This document shows, one piece after another, positions 18,623 to 29,503 of a stretch of 64,000 nt of DNA. The notes under the pieces are model-generated. The model was not told where the DNA came from and did no database searches. It saw only the letters and a program-made list of their open reading frames with translations. The position numbers and the translations under genes are program-made. The stretch's first letter is position 1. Each line of letters starts with the position of its first letter. Origin of the DNA: Christensenella sp. UBA7588 (GTDB taxonomy: Bacteria > Bacillota > Clostridia > Christensenellales > CAG-917); the NCBI GenBank assembly GCA_002478945.1, contig DLKM01000001.1, positions 16,055-80,054 on the forward strand, given 5' to 3'.

Positions 18623-20992
18623 TCAGTCTTTCCAGATGTAAATGACAAAGTCAAGGCTTTGGTCCATAGGTGCAATCCAAATGCCGTTTGCCTCGTCGTG
18701 GTACTCGTCGTACTGATTGCGGACGAAACCTTTTGCCTTGAGGTACTCTCTTACGGCCGTCAACGACGTGTTGATTGTGTAATCGATGTCCAAAGGCACG
18801 TCGTAGTAAAGACAAAGCGCGTTTCTTGCACGTTTCGTACCGCCGGGAACCTTTGTGGTCATCATTCCGAAGCCGTAGCTGTCGCCAAGCACGTTTCCGA
18901 AGAACGGAATCAACTCTCCCGCATTATCTTTGCCGAGGAATTCTTTGAGATAATCCAAAGCGTTGACTTCGGTATCGTCTGCCGTTGTTGAGGAATCCTC
19001 GTCTCTCTTGATAATCGTAAGTTGCGACCAATCGGAAGGAACTTGTCTCGTATCAAAGTTCACTTCTACTCCGTCGGGAACGGTGGTATCGTTGAAATTG
19101 TCGTACTGTATCAACACTACACCGTACATCGTGCCGAGATTGTAGAAGAAGCAAGTCTCTTTGATATAGCCGTCTTTAACGACCACGAACGGAACAAAAT
19201 CCATTGACAACAAAAAGCCTTTTGCGGCAAATATGCCGTACAGATTGATGTCGTTGCCCACTCCGTAAAAGAACGTGGACGCAACGCCGCACATATTCTC
19301 GTTGACGTAATAGGTATAGGTATCTTCGTCCTCGTTATAAGCGTAGCTCGTGAATATGTCTGCCGAGAATGCAAACGAAGGTCTTGCGTTGTCAAACGTC
19401 TTGTTATAAGCGCGAGTCGCTCTGTACGTCGTAGGGTCGGACTCGTTCGTTTTGGTGTTTTCGCTGAACGAATTGTAGAAATTATCACTCAATTTCTTAT
19501 ATCCGTAAGACGCATTGTCCGTATATGTACGCAACTCCTGATTTTGATTGTCGTACTTAACGGTGTACGGACTAAAGTAGCACAAATCGCTTGTGACGCT
19601 CTCGACGAACCCTTGATAACGCGTGCCGTATTGAGTGTACGCCATATCGTAAAAATCGAGAGTGTAACTGTCGAGCGCACGCATATTGTCGATTGCGGTT
19701 TGAAGCCTGTCGTACAACTCGTCGTATTGTTCGTCGTGAGTAAATTTACCGATTGTCGGCACTTCTACGCTTTCGCTCGTATTGATTGCGACGTAAAGTT
19801 CCTGAATGGACTTATATCCCTCGACAATCTGGTAATCGTCCTCGCTTTGTGCGTAAATGTAAATGATTTCGCCTTTATCGATACCGAGTCCCCACTTTTT
19901 GACTTCGAACTCATACGGAGTTGCCGACGCAATGATGCGTTTGGTCATCTTTTCGTCGCCCTTGTACATCCACATCCACGTCGAATCGTCAAACTCGAAA
20001 TCTTCGACCTTGAGGTTTCTGAGGTTGTTGTAAAGACCGGAATCTTCCCACGACAAGACTTCGCCGCTTGCTTCGTCAAGCATCGGAACGAATTGCTCGT
20101 CGTTCATAAAACTTACGCTGACCTGATTTGCTTTTCCGTTGATGTTTCTGTAATAAATACCGGATTTGATACCCGCGTTGGAATCTTCGTATTCGGCAAA
20201 CCAGTTGGTGCCGTCCATCGCGGTTCTGATAGGTATGGTATACGTTCTGAGATATGTACCGAACATATCCGTTCTGTAAACGTCGATTTTGTCGTAACCC
20301 TCAAATCCGATTCTGTCGTTGTCGAACACGGCAAACATCTCTGCGGTAAGGTCCGTTCTTGCGCCAATCGTTATCAGCATTTGCGCAAAGCAAGTCGAAT
20401 CATTCGCACTGGTTGCGACCAGCACGATTGTCTTATTTGAAGTAACTTCCGCTGCGGTAACCGTTCCGTCTTGTGCTATGGTTGCGTATTCTTTACCTTC
20501 GGAAATCGACCATACGATTTCCCCGTCCTCGGCTTTGACGCCGTTGATATAGGCAGTATACTTTACGCTCTTTCCGCTCTTGATTGATTCCGTATTAGAA
20601 ATGGAAATAACGTCGTCGGACGGCTTGGGTTTGTTGCCGTCGCCTTTTCTCAGTTTTTCTTCCGATTTTGGCGAGTCGGTGTAACCTTGCGCTTTTGCGT
20701 AGACGCTGTATCTTATATCGTTCTTAAGCAAATCGGTCGCAAGTTGATAAGACGTATCCGTGGTCTCGTATTCCGCGCCGTTCAACGAAACGACGTAGGA
20801 CGTTGCGTTTTCGACGGGACTCCACGAAAGTACGCCCGCGTCCGACAACTCCACGTTTTGAGGAGCGTCGAGCGTTTTCACTTCGGGCGTCGGAGTTTCT
20901 CCGCCGCCTTTATTGTTGTCGCACGCGACGAATACTGCGAGAGCGCAAACCATCACAAGCACTATCGCAACGGTTCTTACAAACGTTTTCAT
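18623..20992 (-). CDS. Predicted surface lipoprotein with fibronectin type III-like and Ig-like domains
   Basis: A 789-residue lipoprotein with the signal peptide lipobox VFVAC (Cys near 25). Residues about 40-110 look like a fibronectin type III domain (PxNVxLSxxGVLSWSPVENATSYVVSLNG). Residues about 135-215 look like a Big_2-type Ig domain (ENxxI-x-W-S-I ... ATIAQDGTVTA). The remaining 570 residues have no known motif but resemble the neighbouring 904-residue protein in composition. GGAGG lies upstream of the ATG. It overlaps nothing and follows a small lipoprotein gene at 21007 by 14 bases, so the two are surely co-transcribed. Confidence 0.75.
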   Translation of the reverse strand: MKTFVRTVAIVLVMVCALAVFVACDNNKGGGETPTPEVKTLDAPQNVELSDAGVLSWSPVENATSYVVSLNGAEYETTDTSYQLATDLLKNDIRYSVYAKAQGYTDSPKSEEKLRKGDGNKPKPSDDVISISNTESIKSGKSVKYTAYINGVKAEDGEIVWSISEGKEYATIAQDGTVTAAEVTSNKTIVLVATSANDSTCFAQMLITIGARTDLTAEMFAVFDNDRIGFEGYDKIDVYRTDMFGTYLRTYTIPIRTAMDGTNWFAEYEDSNAGIKSGIYYRNINGKANQVSVSFMNDEQFVPMLDEASGEVLSWEDSGLYNNLRNLKVEDFEFDDSTWMWMYKGDEKMTKRIIASATPYEFEVKKWGLGIDKGEIIYIYAQSEDDYQIVEGYKSIQELYVAINTSESVEVPTIGKFTHDEQYDELYDRLQTAIDNMRALDSYTLDFYDMAYTQYGTRYQGFVESVTSDLCYFSPYTVKYDNQNQELRTYTDNASYGYKKLSDNFYNSFSENTKTNESDPTTYRATRAYNKTFDNARPSFAFSADIFTSYAYNEDEDTYTYYVNENMCGVASTFFYGVGNDINLYGIFAAKGFLLSMDFVPFVVVKDGYIKETCFFYNLGTMYGVVLIQYDNFNDTTVPDGVEVNFDTRQVPSDWSQLTIIKRDEDSSTTADDTEVNALDYLKEFLGKDNAGELIPFFGNVLGDSYGFGMMTTKVPGGTKRARNALCLYYDVPLDIDYTINTSLTAVREYLKAKGFVRNQYDEYHDEANGIWIAPMDQSLDFVIYIWKD

Positions 20993-21006
20993 ACTCTCTC
21001 GCCTCC

Positions 21007-21564
21007 TTAATAATTAAACTCGTATACGACCTGAACGGTCTTTCCGTCCGTAGTCGTAAAGTTGCAGTTGATTTTGCTCAATTTGTCGCCCGAAAAATCG
21101 CAAGCCAACGACGCTTCTCCGCTTATGGAGTATGCGCCGAGCTTGAGAACGCTTGCGAAGTCCTCTGCACTTATCGTGCAAGTGAATCCGTCGGAGCCGA
21201 GATTGAGGTTGTTTGCGCTGTACTCGGAGAGTGCAATCGGCAACAACTGCGTTCTGTCCACACCCGATTTTTGTTCGGTCGAAGTTGTCGTGACAAGTTT
21301 GAAACCTGCGTTCAACTTACTCTCCGAAACGCTTATATCGGCGTTTGAACCGTTGATAGTCATATTTCTTTGATACTGATAGACCGTCGTTCCCTTGTCT
21401 TGCATCGTTATAGATGCGTTGACAGAGGAAACGCTGTCCATCGAGGTTTTCATATTATCGCTGTATGTCGCAAAGTCTTTCGGCGTCGTTTTATCGCACG
21501 CGCACAATGCCAACACAAGCACGAGAAGAACGAATGTCAATATAAAAGCATATTTCTTTTTCAT
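21007..21564 (-). CDS. Small lipoprotein of unknown function
   Basis: A 185-residue lipoprotein whose signal peptide ends in ALCAC (Cys near 23). The mature part reads as alternating beta strands (for example MDSVSSVNASITMQDKGTTV), with a LolA/LppX-like up-and-down pattern seen in LPRG-type lipid-binding lipoproteins. That resemblance is weak. AAGGAGG precedes the ATG. The gene lies 15 bases after the subtilase gene and 14 bases before the 789-residue lipoprotein gene, in a clear operon arrangement. Confidence 0.75.
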   Translation of the reverse strand: MKKKYAFILTFVLLVLVLALCACDKTTPKDFATYSDNMKTSMDSVSSVNASITMQDKGTTVYQYQRNMTINGSNADISVSESKLNAGFKLVTTTSTEQKSGVDRTQLLPIALSEYSANNLNLGSDGFTCTISAEDFASVLKLGAYSISGEASLACDFSGDKLSKINCNFTTTDGKTVQVVYEFNY

Positions 21565-21579
21565 CTTGGCACCCTCCTT

Positions 21580-24500
21580 TTACATAAAGAAGCGTTTTCC
21601 GCTAAGAGCAATACCCGCACCTGCAAGAGCCAACGTTGCCACGAGCGCAACTGCAAATCCGATATTGTCGGTTGCGTTTTTAATCGGAGCGACTTGTTCG
21701 TCGACGGTGTTGCGGTATTCGTTGTAGGACGCTCTGAGCGCGTCGAGTTTCGCTGTGTCGAGAATGCTTCTTTCATCTCCGCTGAGCGCGTCTATTTGCT
21801 CGAGTACGGATTGTATCTTTTCAAGGTCTGCAACGTCGAATACCGTCGGCAACTCGTCGATGAGAGCTTGCACTCTCTTGACGTTTGCGTTGGCATTTGC
21901 AAACTTGAGGTCTCTTATGGTCTTTTTGGCGTTTTGTACGCATTCGACCAAAGCGTTCCATTCGTCTTTGTCGTAGCCGTACGTCGTCGGGTCTTGAGTT
22001 ACGGAGTTATACGCCGTGATTGCCTTGTTGACGATGTCTTCGTCGACGAGCGTCACGTTGGCAAGCGCATAAACTTGTTTTGCGTACTCGTAGAACTCAA
22101 TCATACTCTTTTCCATTGCGACGTAGTCGCTTCTGAGAGCGTCCTCGACCTTGCCGAAGTACACGAGATACACGAGCGAATCGTATCCTTCGAGATTTGC
22201 GTTCTTAGGCAAAATCATCGAGATAGGCTCTTTCTTGCCGAGCAGGTCGATAAAGTTGAAGTAGTACAACTCGTAATCGAACACGTTGTATTGATTGTGC
22301 AACAACTCGTATCCGGGGTCGTTGGGACTCAGGCTTGCGTCTTTGTTGTAGGAATCTTCCATTGCGGGAGCGATTACCGACTTGAACTCTACGCTATTGA
22401 GCGAGGAGTATTTGTAGAACGCATACTGACCTATTCTCTTAAGTCCGTCGGGGAATACGATTTCCTTGACGTTGGGGTTTGCGTTTCCTGCGTAATCGTC
22501 TATACGCACCGTGCCGTCCATAACTTCGAGTCTCGTCATATACGCGCCGCCGGGTACTGCCTTGAGTTCGTACTTACCGGACGCAAGTTTGACGTACAAC
22601 GCGCCGCCGTTAAGCAATGCGTAATCGTTGATTTTACCCGTGGTTGCCGTCGTTTGCGCGTCCGTGTAGCGAGAGAACGTTCTCAACGCCGAACAATCGT
22701 AGAACACGCCTTTGCCGACTTTTTCGAGTTTGTTCGAGAAAGTAAACGTCGTAAGCATCGGGCTTCTTTCAAACGCGCTGTTGCCGATAACTTTGAGCTT
22801 CGGAGCGTTGAAAACGATGATGCTGGTCGCTTGGAAAGCATAGTCGCCTATCGTCTCGAGGTTGTCTGCGTTTACAGTTCTCGTAAGTGCGGTTTGAGCA
22901 AACGCACCCTCTCCGACGGACACGACGTTTGCGATGTCCACGCTTGTGAGTTTAGAAAGCGTAAAGGCGTATTTGCCTATTTCGGTTACGTTTTCGAGAT
23001 TGACGGATTCGAGAGATTCGCAGCCGCCGAACATATAATCGGGGATAACCGTGATGTTGCTCGGGAGTTGTGCGCTCTTAAGAGCCGTGCAGTAAGCAAA
23101 CGCATAGTCGCCTATCTTCGTTACCGACGACGGTATGACGATACTTGCAAGTTTCTCGTTGTAGAGGAACGCCATTTCTCCGATTTCCACGAGAGTGTCG
23201 GGAAGAACGATTGTTTCGAAGCACGGCGCACTCATAAATTGTCCGTAACGTCCGAACGCACCTTGACCGATGACTTCGACGACAGGCACGTTTACCGTAG
23301 ACAACGCTCTGCAGTCCGCAAACGCGTATCTGCCGATATTCTTGACGTTAGTAAGATTTGCGGTGCTGAGTTTGACGCAACCGTAGAACGCTTCCGCCTC
23401 TATGGTGTCGTCTGTCTTTGAAAGGTCGATTTCATACAAAGCGGAGTCGTTTGCAAAGCAACCTTGTCCGATATGCACGTTTCCTTCCTCGGGCATCTTG
23501 ACGGTTTTGAGTTGTACGCAGTTTTGGAATACGCCCATTCCGAACGTTGCGTTTGCGCCGACCGTCACGGTCTCGACAGCGGAATTGAAGAACACGCCTT
23601 CTTCGTATACCGCGTCTTTCGCAACCGTTGCAGTCTTGACTGCCGTGTTTGCGAAAGCATATTCTCCGACGTTGACAATCTTATCGAGGTTTTCGACATC
23701 CGTCAGCGCGGAGCAAGCGGTAAACGCTCTCTTTCCTATCTTTACGCCTGCTTCGGTCGGGAACGTCACTTTGGTAAGTTGTTCGCAGCCTGCAAAAGCA
23801 AACGCGCCGATTGTCATATCTTTGTTTTCAATGGTTACGGAACCGACGTTGACGCCTGCAAACGCGCTGTCCGCGATTGCGGAATATTCCGCGCCAATCG
23901 TCAAATCGCCGTAATCGGCTCCCACGGCGGCAAGAATGATAGTCGTGCCGTCTTTGGAGAGGAGATAACGTCCGCTCGTCGTGTAATAAGCGTTTCCTGC
24001 AGGCACTTCAAACGTATCGAGTGCCGTATCCTTAAACACGAATCCTTCGATATTCTCAATCTTCGTATTCGCGCCGAACACGACTTTGGTAAGCGCACGA
24101 CACTTATAGAAAGCGTAAGGTGCGATTTCCACTTCGCAATTCGGGAGCGTAACGGTTGCAAGAGCCGTCGATTGATAGAACGCCTGTTCGCCGATAACTC
24201 CGACGGAGCCGAGCATTTCAACGGTGGTCAACGACGGGCAGTCGCTGAATGCGCCCTTACCGATAGAGAGCAGATTGTTGTGCATCGTCACTCTGACAAG
24301 GCTGTCGCATCTTGCAAAGCAATACTCGGGGATTTCCGTGCGTTTGTTGAAAATATCCACGCTTTCGAGTCCCGATTTTGCAAACATTGCGTACGAGAGT
24401 TGAGTTGCCTCGTCGAGGACTACGCTCTTAAGAGCCGTGCAGTCCTTGAACGCCTCTTTGCCCGTATTGCGCAAAGAAGTAAGGTTTGCGGTTTCGAGCG

Positions 24501-27500
24501 CGGTGCAATATTCAAACGCGTTTGCGCCGATGCTCAACACTTTGGAGAGGTTGATTTTTACGAGCGATTTGCAGTTTTTGAACGCGGACGCGCCGATAAC
24601 TTCGACTTTGCTTTGCGTCAAATCGTTGTCCTCGACCAAAGTACCGTCGTCTTTGACTATGTTTATGCTCGTGAGTTTTTTGTCTCCGTAGAATGCAAAT
24701 TCACGGATATATTTCACGTCCTCGGGTATAGTGACCGATTTCAAACTCGAGCAGTTGTAGAAAGCGTATTTCTTTATTTCTTCCACGCCTTTGGGGATAA
24801 CTACGCTCGTAATGCTCGTGTTGGACGCGGGAATCTTGTTGGCGTCGTAATCGTCCTCGTCGAGTTCCACCGAGTTGTCGGTTTCGTACAGACAGAACGC
24901 AAACGCGCCGATATACAAAATTCCTTCGTCGTCGGGAATAACGACGTTTCCGCCGAGTCCCTTATACGCGATAAGTTCTCTGTTTTCGATAACGAATTCG
25001 CTCTTTACCGAAATCGTGACTGACGCTTGAATGTACGAGTTTTTGGGCTTAACGACTATCGTAGCCGTGCCTTTCTTGAGAGCGGTTACTTCGCCCTTTT
25101 CGTTGACTTGAGCGACGTTCTCGTTGTTGGAAGAATACTCGAACTCGTAGTTGTCCGCTGCATACCACGGCAGCACGTCGTAGTTGAGTCTGATTTTCTC
25201 TCCGGGGTACATTCCTATCGTAGACGACGCAGAAACGTATCTTCTGTCGCCCGTCTTGCCTATCTCGCTGGTTTGAGCCGCGCGGGAGTATGCAAACAAC
25301 GTATCGTAATAGGAGAATCTGAGTTCTTGCAGTTTAGCGTCATTGTAATTGTTTTCAACCGATTGCAACGCAACGTCGTTCGTCGAAGCAAACGTGCCGA
25401 TTTCGCTTACGGCGTTCGTTTCCGCACTCGACGACGCTTTCTTCTTGACGTTGATTATGACGACCGCCTGATTGAGATTCATCTGTTCTCTTACGGTAAC
25501 GGTTGCTTTGCCTTCGGCAATACATTTGACAAGACCGTTTTTGACTTGAATTACGTTGTCGTTAGAGGACGTCCAAGACAAATATTTGAGATAGTCTTTG
25601 TCCACGTCAACGCTGTCGTCTGCGGTTGCGAGGTATTTCGTGAGGTCAACGACTTCGCCTTCTTCAGCGTCCAATATAATGAGGTCGGTACCGTCCATCG
25701 TGCCGTCCTTGGTAAACTTGAAGTTGCCCTTGGTGCCGGGGAGTTGGCAGAGGAATATGTTGGAGTTGAGAGCGTAATCGTCGATTGAGAACGCAAGCGC
25801 ACTCGTAATCAACGCGTCCGTGCCGATGTCTTTGAGGTAGTCGGTTATTTCAAATCTTACAGTATTGTCCTTGCCCTTTTCGCTGTATACGGGGATAGGA
25901 TTCTCAGTAAGGAACGAATAACTGCTGCTCGACGTGAAGATTATCGGCGTTATCGATTGTACATATTGATTGTCATAGACAACCATATTGATATAATATC
26001 TGTCTTTTTTGAGCGTACGGTCGTATTTCTTTTCGTAAGTGACGCTCTTGATGACGGGCGCTTCGTCGTCCGCCACGAAGTCGAAACCGAAACTGTTGCG
26101 GACGTTCTTCTTTACGCCGCCGTCTCCGTAATCGAGTTCGCCCTTCATTTCGAAGGAATATTCCGCATTATTGACGAGGTTGTTTGCCAAAGACTTGAAC
26201 TTGAGTTGTTCGTAGTACGGCAACGGATTTCCGCCCTGCGAATAAGATTTGGTCGCATTGTAATCGATATGCTCCCAAACGAGTTCGCCCGTAGCCTTGT
26301 CCGTGATTGTGAAGCGCATAGTTTTTGCGCCTCTCAACAAGCCTGCGTATACCACGGAAATACCGTCAATCGTGCCGAGAATGTTGGAGATTGCGATATG
26401 TTCCTGCGTTGCAGGTATCTCGTCGTACTTATCGGTATCTACGTCGTACAGATAAGTGCCGAGCGGAATGATGTAGTTGTAGAAGTAAGAACCGTAAGGC
26501 GTCGTCGCAAAATAATCGGCTTTGAGTTTATCCTCGTCGTCGATTGATTTGTCGTGTGCCTCGGATTCGACTTCGTAATATGTTTTGTCAAACATCGGAG
26601 CTTCCGTCCAGTCCCCGTAGAATGCGAGGAAAGGCACGTTGAGGTCGATATTCTTCACGGTTTCCGTTTCTTCGCCCGTTTGTTTGAGTTTTATGAAGCC
26701 CTCGACGTACATTCCGTACGGGAAAAGGCTTTCGATTAAGTCTTTTTCTTGGCTCGTGAGAGTATAAGTTACTTTCACTTTTGCGGTTGCGGAGGGATTT
26801 ACCGTAAGTTTGTTTCCGTCAAGCGTTCCGCCCTCGAGAATTTCGAAGTTCTTTACGCCCTCGAGAATTTGCGGAGTTTCCGCAACGTGTTTCTTATCGG
26901 AAGTAGACACGCTTTCGGTCATTCCCACCAAAGACAAGTCGTACGTCAAAGTATCCTGACTGATATTGACGACGTTGAACTCCATTTCGTAAACGCCCGT
27001 TCTGTCGGGGTCGTCAAAGAGTTCTATCTTCGTGCGGTCTTTCGTATACGTTTGACCGTCCTCTCCCGTCGCGTCTACCGTCAGATACGCTCTGGTATTG
27101 ACGAGATTCTTGAGGCTTGCAAGACCTGCGCCCTGCTTACGAGGAGAATACGGATTGCCTTCTTCGTTGAGAGCAATCGTTGCGGTGGACATCAACATCT
27201 GATTTGCAAGAACGGAAATCTCTTTCCACGACTTGTTTTCTCCCGCCGCTTCGTATTTGTCTTTGAGGAATTGTCTGATAAGCACCACTATACCGCAGAG
27301 ATTAGGCGTTGCCATAGACGTACCGCTGAGTTCGTCGTAGCCGCCGCCGGGAACGGAAGATTTGATGTTTCCGCCGTGTGCGGTAATCTCGGGCTTAAGC
27401 TCGAGCGAAGGCGTGGGACCCCAACTCGAGAAGTCGGACATAAACGGACCTGCCTGATTATCGTAAGAAATGGTAATCGTTCCTTGCTTCTTTTCCGCAA

Positions 27501-29172
27501 GTTTGGTGCCGTCGTCCTTAGAAATGGATATTGTAGGAATGTGCGCGCTCTTACCCATCGACATAGAAATATCGCCGTCGATGTTGTTGTATATGATGCA
27601 AGCCACCGCGCCCGCCGCTTTTGCGTAACGAGCCTTTTCTTCAAACGTATTGTCTCCGCGTCTTACGAGAGCGATTTTGCCCTTTACGTCGATGCCGAGA
27701 TAACTCGTTTTACCGCCCGTGCCGGGAACCGTGACGTACTCGTATTCGCGAATTGCGCCCTTCTCGGTAATTCCCAACTCCTTGAAGAAATCGTTCTCTT
27801 TACCCGTGATTGCGTTGGATTCTTTGAAGAACACCACGTCCGTGCCGTTGCCGACCATATATTTGCTCTTTGTGCCGCTGATTGACGCAACGGAAAGGCA
27901 CGCTTCGTATGTAGACGGAGAACCAACAGTACCGGAGTCGGGGTTGGTAACCATATTAGTGTTGCCTTGCGCTCCGCCGAAGCCCGTGCTGTAGCTGTTG
28001 CTTGCCGCCGTAATGACGCTGATGCCGCTTTCGTTGAGTCTGTCGTAAATTCTGTTTACGTTTACTTCGTCCACTTCTCTCGAGAAACCGCAGGACGAAC
28101 CGAGCGACATATTGATGCAGTCGACGTTGAGAAGAACCGCGTCCTCGAGCGCAAGCATAATATCTTCGGTTTTGCCGCCTTGGCTAAGGTCGGGGAAAAC
28201 TTTCATAAGCACGAGTTGCGTATCGATTGCAACGCCCGTGATTACGTCGTCTTTGCCGCCGATGATGCCTGCAACGTGAGTTCCGTGTTCGGAATCGTAC
28301 GGATAAACGTTGATGTCCTTATCCGCATAGTCGTACACGAACGGAATCTTGCTGGAAACGTAAACTTTCTCCACGTCAATGTCTTTGGTGTATTTCGCGG
28401 CGTTGGTTTGAGACAAGACGCTTTCGATTTGCTCCTTGCTGTACAACACTTCGTTTTCTTTCAACTCTCTTTGGAAAACCGTATGCGTGCAGTCGTATCC
28501 GCTGTCCAAAACGGCAACGGCAGTTCTCTTGCCCGTATAAGGCACGCTGGACGAGTTAAAAATACCCGTTTCGTACACGTCGACGAGGTTGGTTATGGAC
28601 GACGCTTCGGAAGAAGTGGATTGAGGACGATTGTAAGTGTCGCTGATAATGACGTTTTTAACGCCTGCGAAACTTTCCAACGTTCTCAAATTGCCGTACT
28701 TAACCGTTGCGGCAAATCCGTTCATAATCGTGTCGTAATTGCACTCGACGCTCTCGATAAGTCCGTAGCGAGTCATTCTTTGAATGACGTCGTTTTGTTG
28801 CGCTCTGAGGTACTCCCTCTTGCTTGCGCCGATGTCGCTGAATGCGTATTCGGACACGCTGGCGTATTGCGAAGAATACTCGTCGACGTAATCGTCGATG
28901 AGCGACGTACCTTCAAGCGTAACCATAACGACGATTTCGTCCGTATCGAGATACCCTTGATTCTTCACGAGATAATCGGCTTTGATTTGGTCCAACAACT
29001 CGTCTTGCGTAAGACGCAAGCCCGTGTTGAAAATTCGCAGATTCTGCGAAAAATTCTCCGAGCCGTTACCGTCGGTTATTGTGCTTTGATTCGTTCCGCA
29101 CGCCGCCAGCGTGAACACCGACAACGTTACGAGCGCAACCATTAAGCAAATGCTGATAACCTTTCTTTTCAT
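21580..29172 (-). CDS. Giant cell-anchored subtilisin-like (S8) serine protease with BspA-type LRRs
   Basis: A 2530-residue extracellular protease. The signal peptide carries a possible lipobox LAAC (Cys near 25). The S8 catalytic triad is complete: Asp223 in VLDSGYD, His296 in EHGTHVAGIIGG, Ser619 in LSGTSMATP. Between His and Ser is an inserted protease-associated (PA) domain (about 455-560). Then come Fn3-like beta modules, Ig-like Big_2 modules (about 1220-1420), and more than 25 BspA/LRR_5 repeats (about 1440-2200) with the pattern IGxxAFxxCxxLxxVxLP. A helical stretch and a C-terminal membrane helix ending GKRFFM follow. Located next to the opp genes, it probably supplies peptides for uptake. 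The ribosome binding site is weak. Confidence 0.92.
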   Translation of the reverse strand: MKRKVISICLMVALVTLSVFTLAACGTNQSTITDGNGSENFSQNLRIFNTGLRLTQDELLDQIKADYLVKNQGYLDTDEIVVMVTLEGTSLIDDYVDEYSSQYASVSEYAFSDIGASKREYLRAQQNDVIQRMTRYGLIESVECNYDTIMNGFAATVKYGNLRTLESFAGVKNVIISDTYNRPQSTSSEASSITNLVDVYETGIFNSSSVPYTGKRTAVAVLDSGYDCTHTVFQRELKENEVLYSKEQIESVLSQTNAAKYTKDIDVEKVYVSSKIPFVYDYADKDINVYPYDSEHGTHVAGIIGGKDDVITGVAIDTQLVLMKVFPDLSQGGKTEDIMLALEDAVLLNVDCINMSLGSSCGFSREVDEVNVNRIYDRLNESGISVITAASNSYSTGFGGAQGNTNMVTNPDSGTVGSPSTYEACLSVASISGTKSKYMVGNGTDVVFFKESNAITGKENDFFKELGITEKGAIREYEYVTVPGTGGKTSYLGIDVKGKIALVRRGDNTFEEKARYAKAAGAVACIIYNNIDGDISMSMGKSAHIPTISISKDDGTKLAEKKQGTITISYDNQAGPFMSDFSSWGPTPSLELKPEITAHGGNIKSSVPGGGYDELSGTSMATPNLCGIVVLIRQFLKDKYEAAGENKSWKEISVLANQMLMSTATIALNEEGNPYSPRKQGAGLASLKNLVNTRAYLTVDATGEDGQTYTKDRTKIELFDDPDRTGVYEMEFNVVNISQDTLTYDLSLVGMTESVSTSDKKHVAETPQILEGVKNFEILEGGTLDGNKLTVNPSATAKVKVTYTLTSQEKDLIESLFPYGMYVEGFIKLKQTGEETETVKNIDLNVPFLAFYGDWTEAPMFDKTYYEVESEAHDKSIDDEDKLKADYFATTPYGSYFYNYIIPLGTYLYDVDTDKYDEIPATQEHIAISNILGTIDGISVVYAGLLRGAKTMRFTITDKATGELVWEHIDYNATKSYSQGGNPLPYYEQLKFKSLANNLVNNAEYSFEMKGELDYGDGGVKKNVRNSFGFDFVADDEAPVIKSVTYEKKYDRTLKKDRYYINMVVYDNQYVQSITPIIFTSSSSYSFLTENPIPVYSEKGKDNTVRFEITDYLKDIGTDALITSALAFSIDDYALNSNIFLCQLPGTKGNFKFTKDGTMDGTDLIILDAEEGEVVDLTKYLATADDSVDVDKDYLKYLSWTSSNDNVIQVKNGLVKCIAEGKATVTVREQMNLNQAVVIINVKKKASSSAETNAVSEIGTFASTNDVALQSVENNYNDAKLQELRFSYYDTLFAYSRAAQTSEIGKTGDRRYVSASSTIGMYPGEKIRLNYDVLPWYAADNYEFEYSSNNENVAQVNEKGEVTALKKGTATIVVKPKNSYIQASVTISVKSEFVIENRELIAYKGLGGNVVIPDDEGILYIGAFAFCLYETDNSVELDEDDYDANKIPASNTSITSVVIPKGVEEIKKYAFYNCSSLKSVTIPEDVKYIREFAFYGDKKLTSINIVKDDGTLVEDNDLTQSKVEVIGASAFKNCKSLVKINLSKVLSIGANAFEYCTALETANLTSLRNTGKEAFKDCTALKSVVLDEATQLSYAMFAKSGLESVDIFNKRTEIPEYCFARCDSLVRVTMHNNLLSIGKGAFSDCPSLTTVEMLGSVGVIGEQAFYQSTALATVTLPNCEVEIAPYAFYKCRALTKVVFGANTKIENIEGFVFKDTALDTFEVPAGNAYYTTSGRYLLSKDGTTIILAAVGADYGDLTIGAEYSAIADSAFAGVNVGSVTIENKDMTIGAFAFAGCEQLTKVTFPTEAGVKIGKRAFTACSALTDVENLDKIVNVGEYAFANTAVKTATVAKDAVYEEGVFFNSAVETVTVGANATFGMGVFQNCVQLKTVKMPEEGNVHIGQGCFANDSALYEIDLSKTDDTIEAEAFYGCVKLSTANLTNVKNIGRYAFADCRALSTVNVPVVEVIGQGAFGRYGQFMSAPCFETIVLPDTLVEIGEMAFLYNEKLASIVIPSSVTKIGDYAFAYCTALKSAQLPSNITVIPDYMFGGCESLESVNLENVTEIGKYAFTLSKLTSVDIANVVSVGEGAFAQTALTRTVNADNLETIGDYAFQATSIIVFNAPKLKVIGNSAFERSPMLTTFTFSNKLEKVGKGVFYDCSALRTFSRYTDAQTTATTGKINDYALLNGGALYVKLASGKYELKAVPGGAYMTRLEVMDGTVRIDDYAGNANPNVKEIVFPDGLKRIGQYAFYKYSSLNSVEFKSVIAPAMEDSYNKDASLSPNDPGYELLHNQYNVFDYELYYFNFIDLLGKKEPISMILPKNANLEGYDSLVYLVYFGKVEDALRSDYVAMEKSMIEFYEYAKQVYALANVTLVDEDIVNKAITAYNSVTQDPTTYGYDKDEWNALVECVQNAKKTIRDLKFANANANVKRVQALIDELPTVFDVADLEKIQSVLEQIDALSGDERSILDTAKLDALRASYNEYRNTVDEQVAPIKNATDNIGFAVALVATLALAGAGIALSGKRFFM

Positions 29173-29218
29173 ACTATATATACCTATAAAATTTATTTTC
29201 TATATATTTTTATCAATA

Positions 29219-29503
29219 TTACTTCAACCAGAAGTACATCACGACCGCAACCAATCCGAAGCAAGCCAGCACGCCGAACACTATCGGCAGATACACCGCA
29301 TATCCGGCACGCACCGCCGCTCTCCTCTCTTTTCTGTCAAGATGCGCTTGCTCTGCGTCTTTTTTCTTTTCTTTTTCGAGGCGAGAGTTGGTTATCTTGT
29401 CGGGGATAATGGCGTTTTGTCGTCTTACGCCGTCCATATCGTACAAAGTGCGGCCGTCGTCGACGTATATGACTTTAACCTTTTTCTTATCTTTGTTCTT
29501 CAT
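29219..29503 (-). CDS. Small single-pass membrane protein
   Basis: A 94-residue protein with a charged N-terminal half (Lys/Arg/Glu-rich, residues 1-65) and one hydrophobic helix at the C-terminus (about 68-92, YLPIVFGVLACFGLVAVVMY). It therefore resembles a tail-anchored or inward-facing membrane protein. It overlaps the end of oppF by 17 bases and ends 46 bases before the subtilase gene, so it belongs to the same transcript. No family is recognised. It could assist the Opp permease or the protease; there is no direct evidence. Confidence 0.65.
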   Translation of the reverse strand: MKNKDKKKVKVIYVDDGRTLYDMDGVRRQNAIIPDKITNSRLEKEKKKDAEQAHLDRKERRAAVRAGYAVYLPIVFGVLACFGLVAVVMYFWLK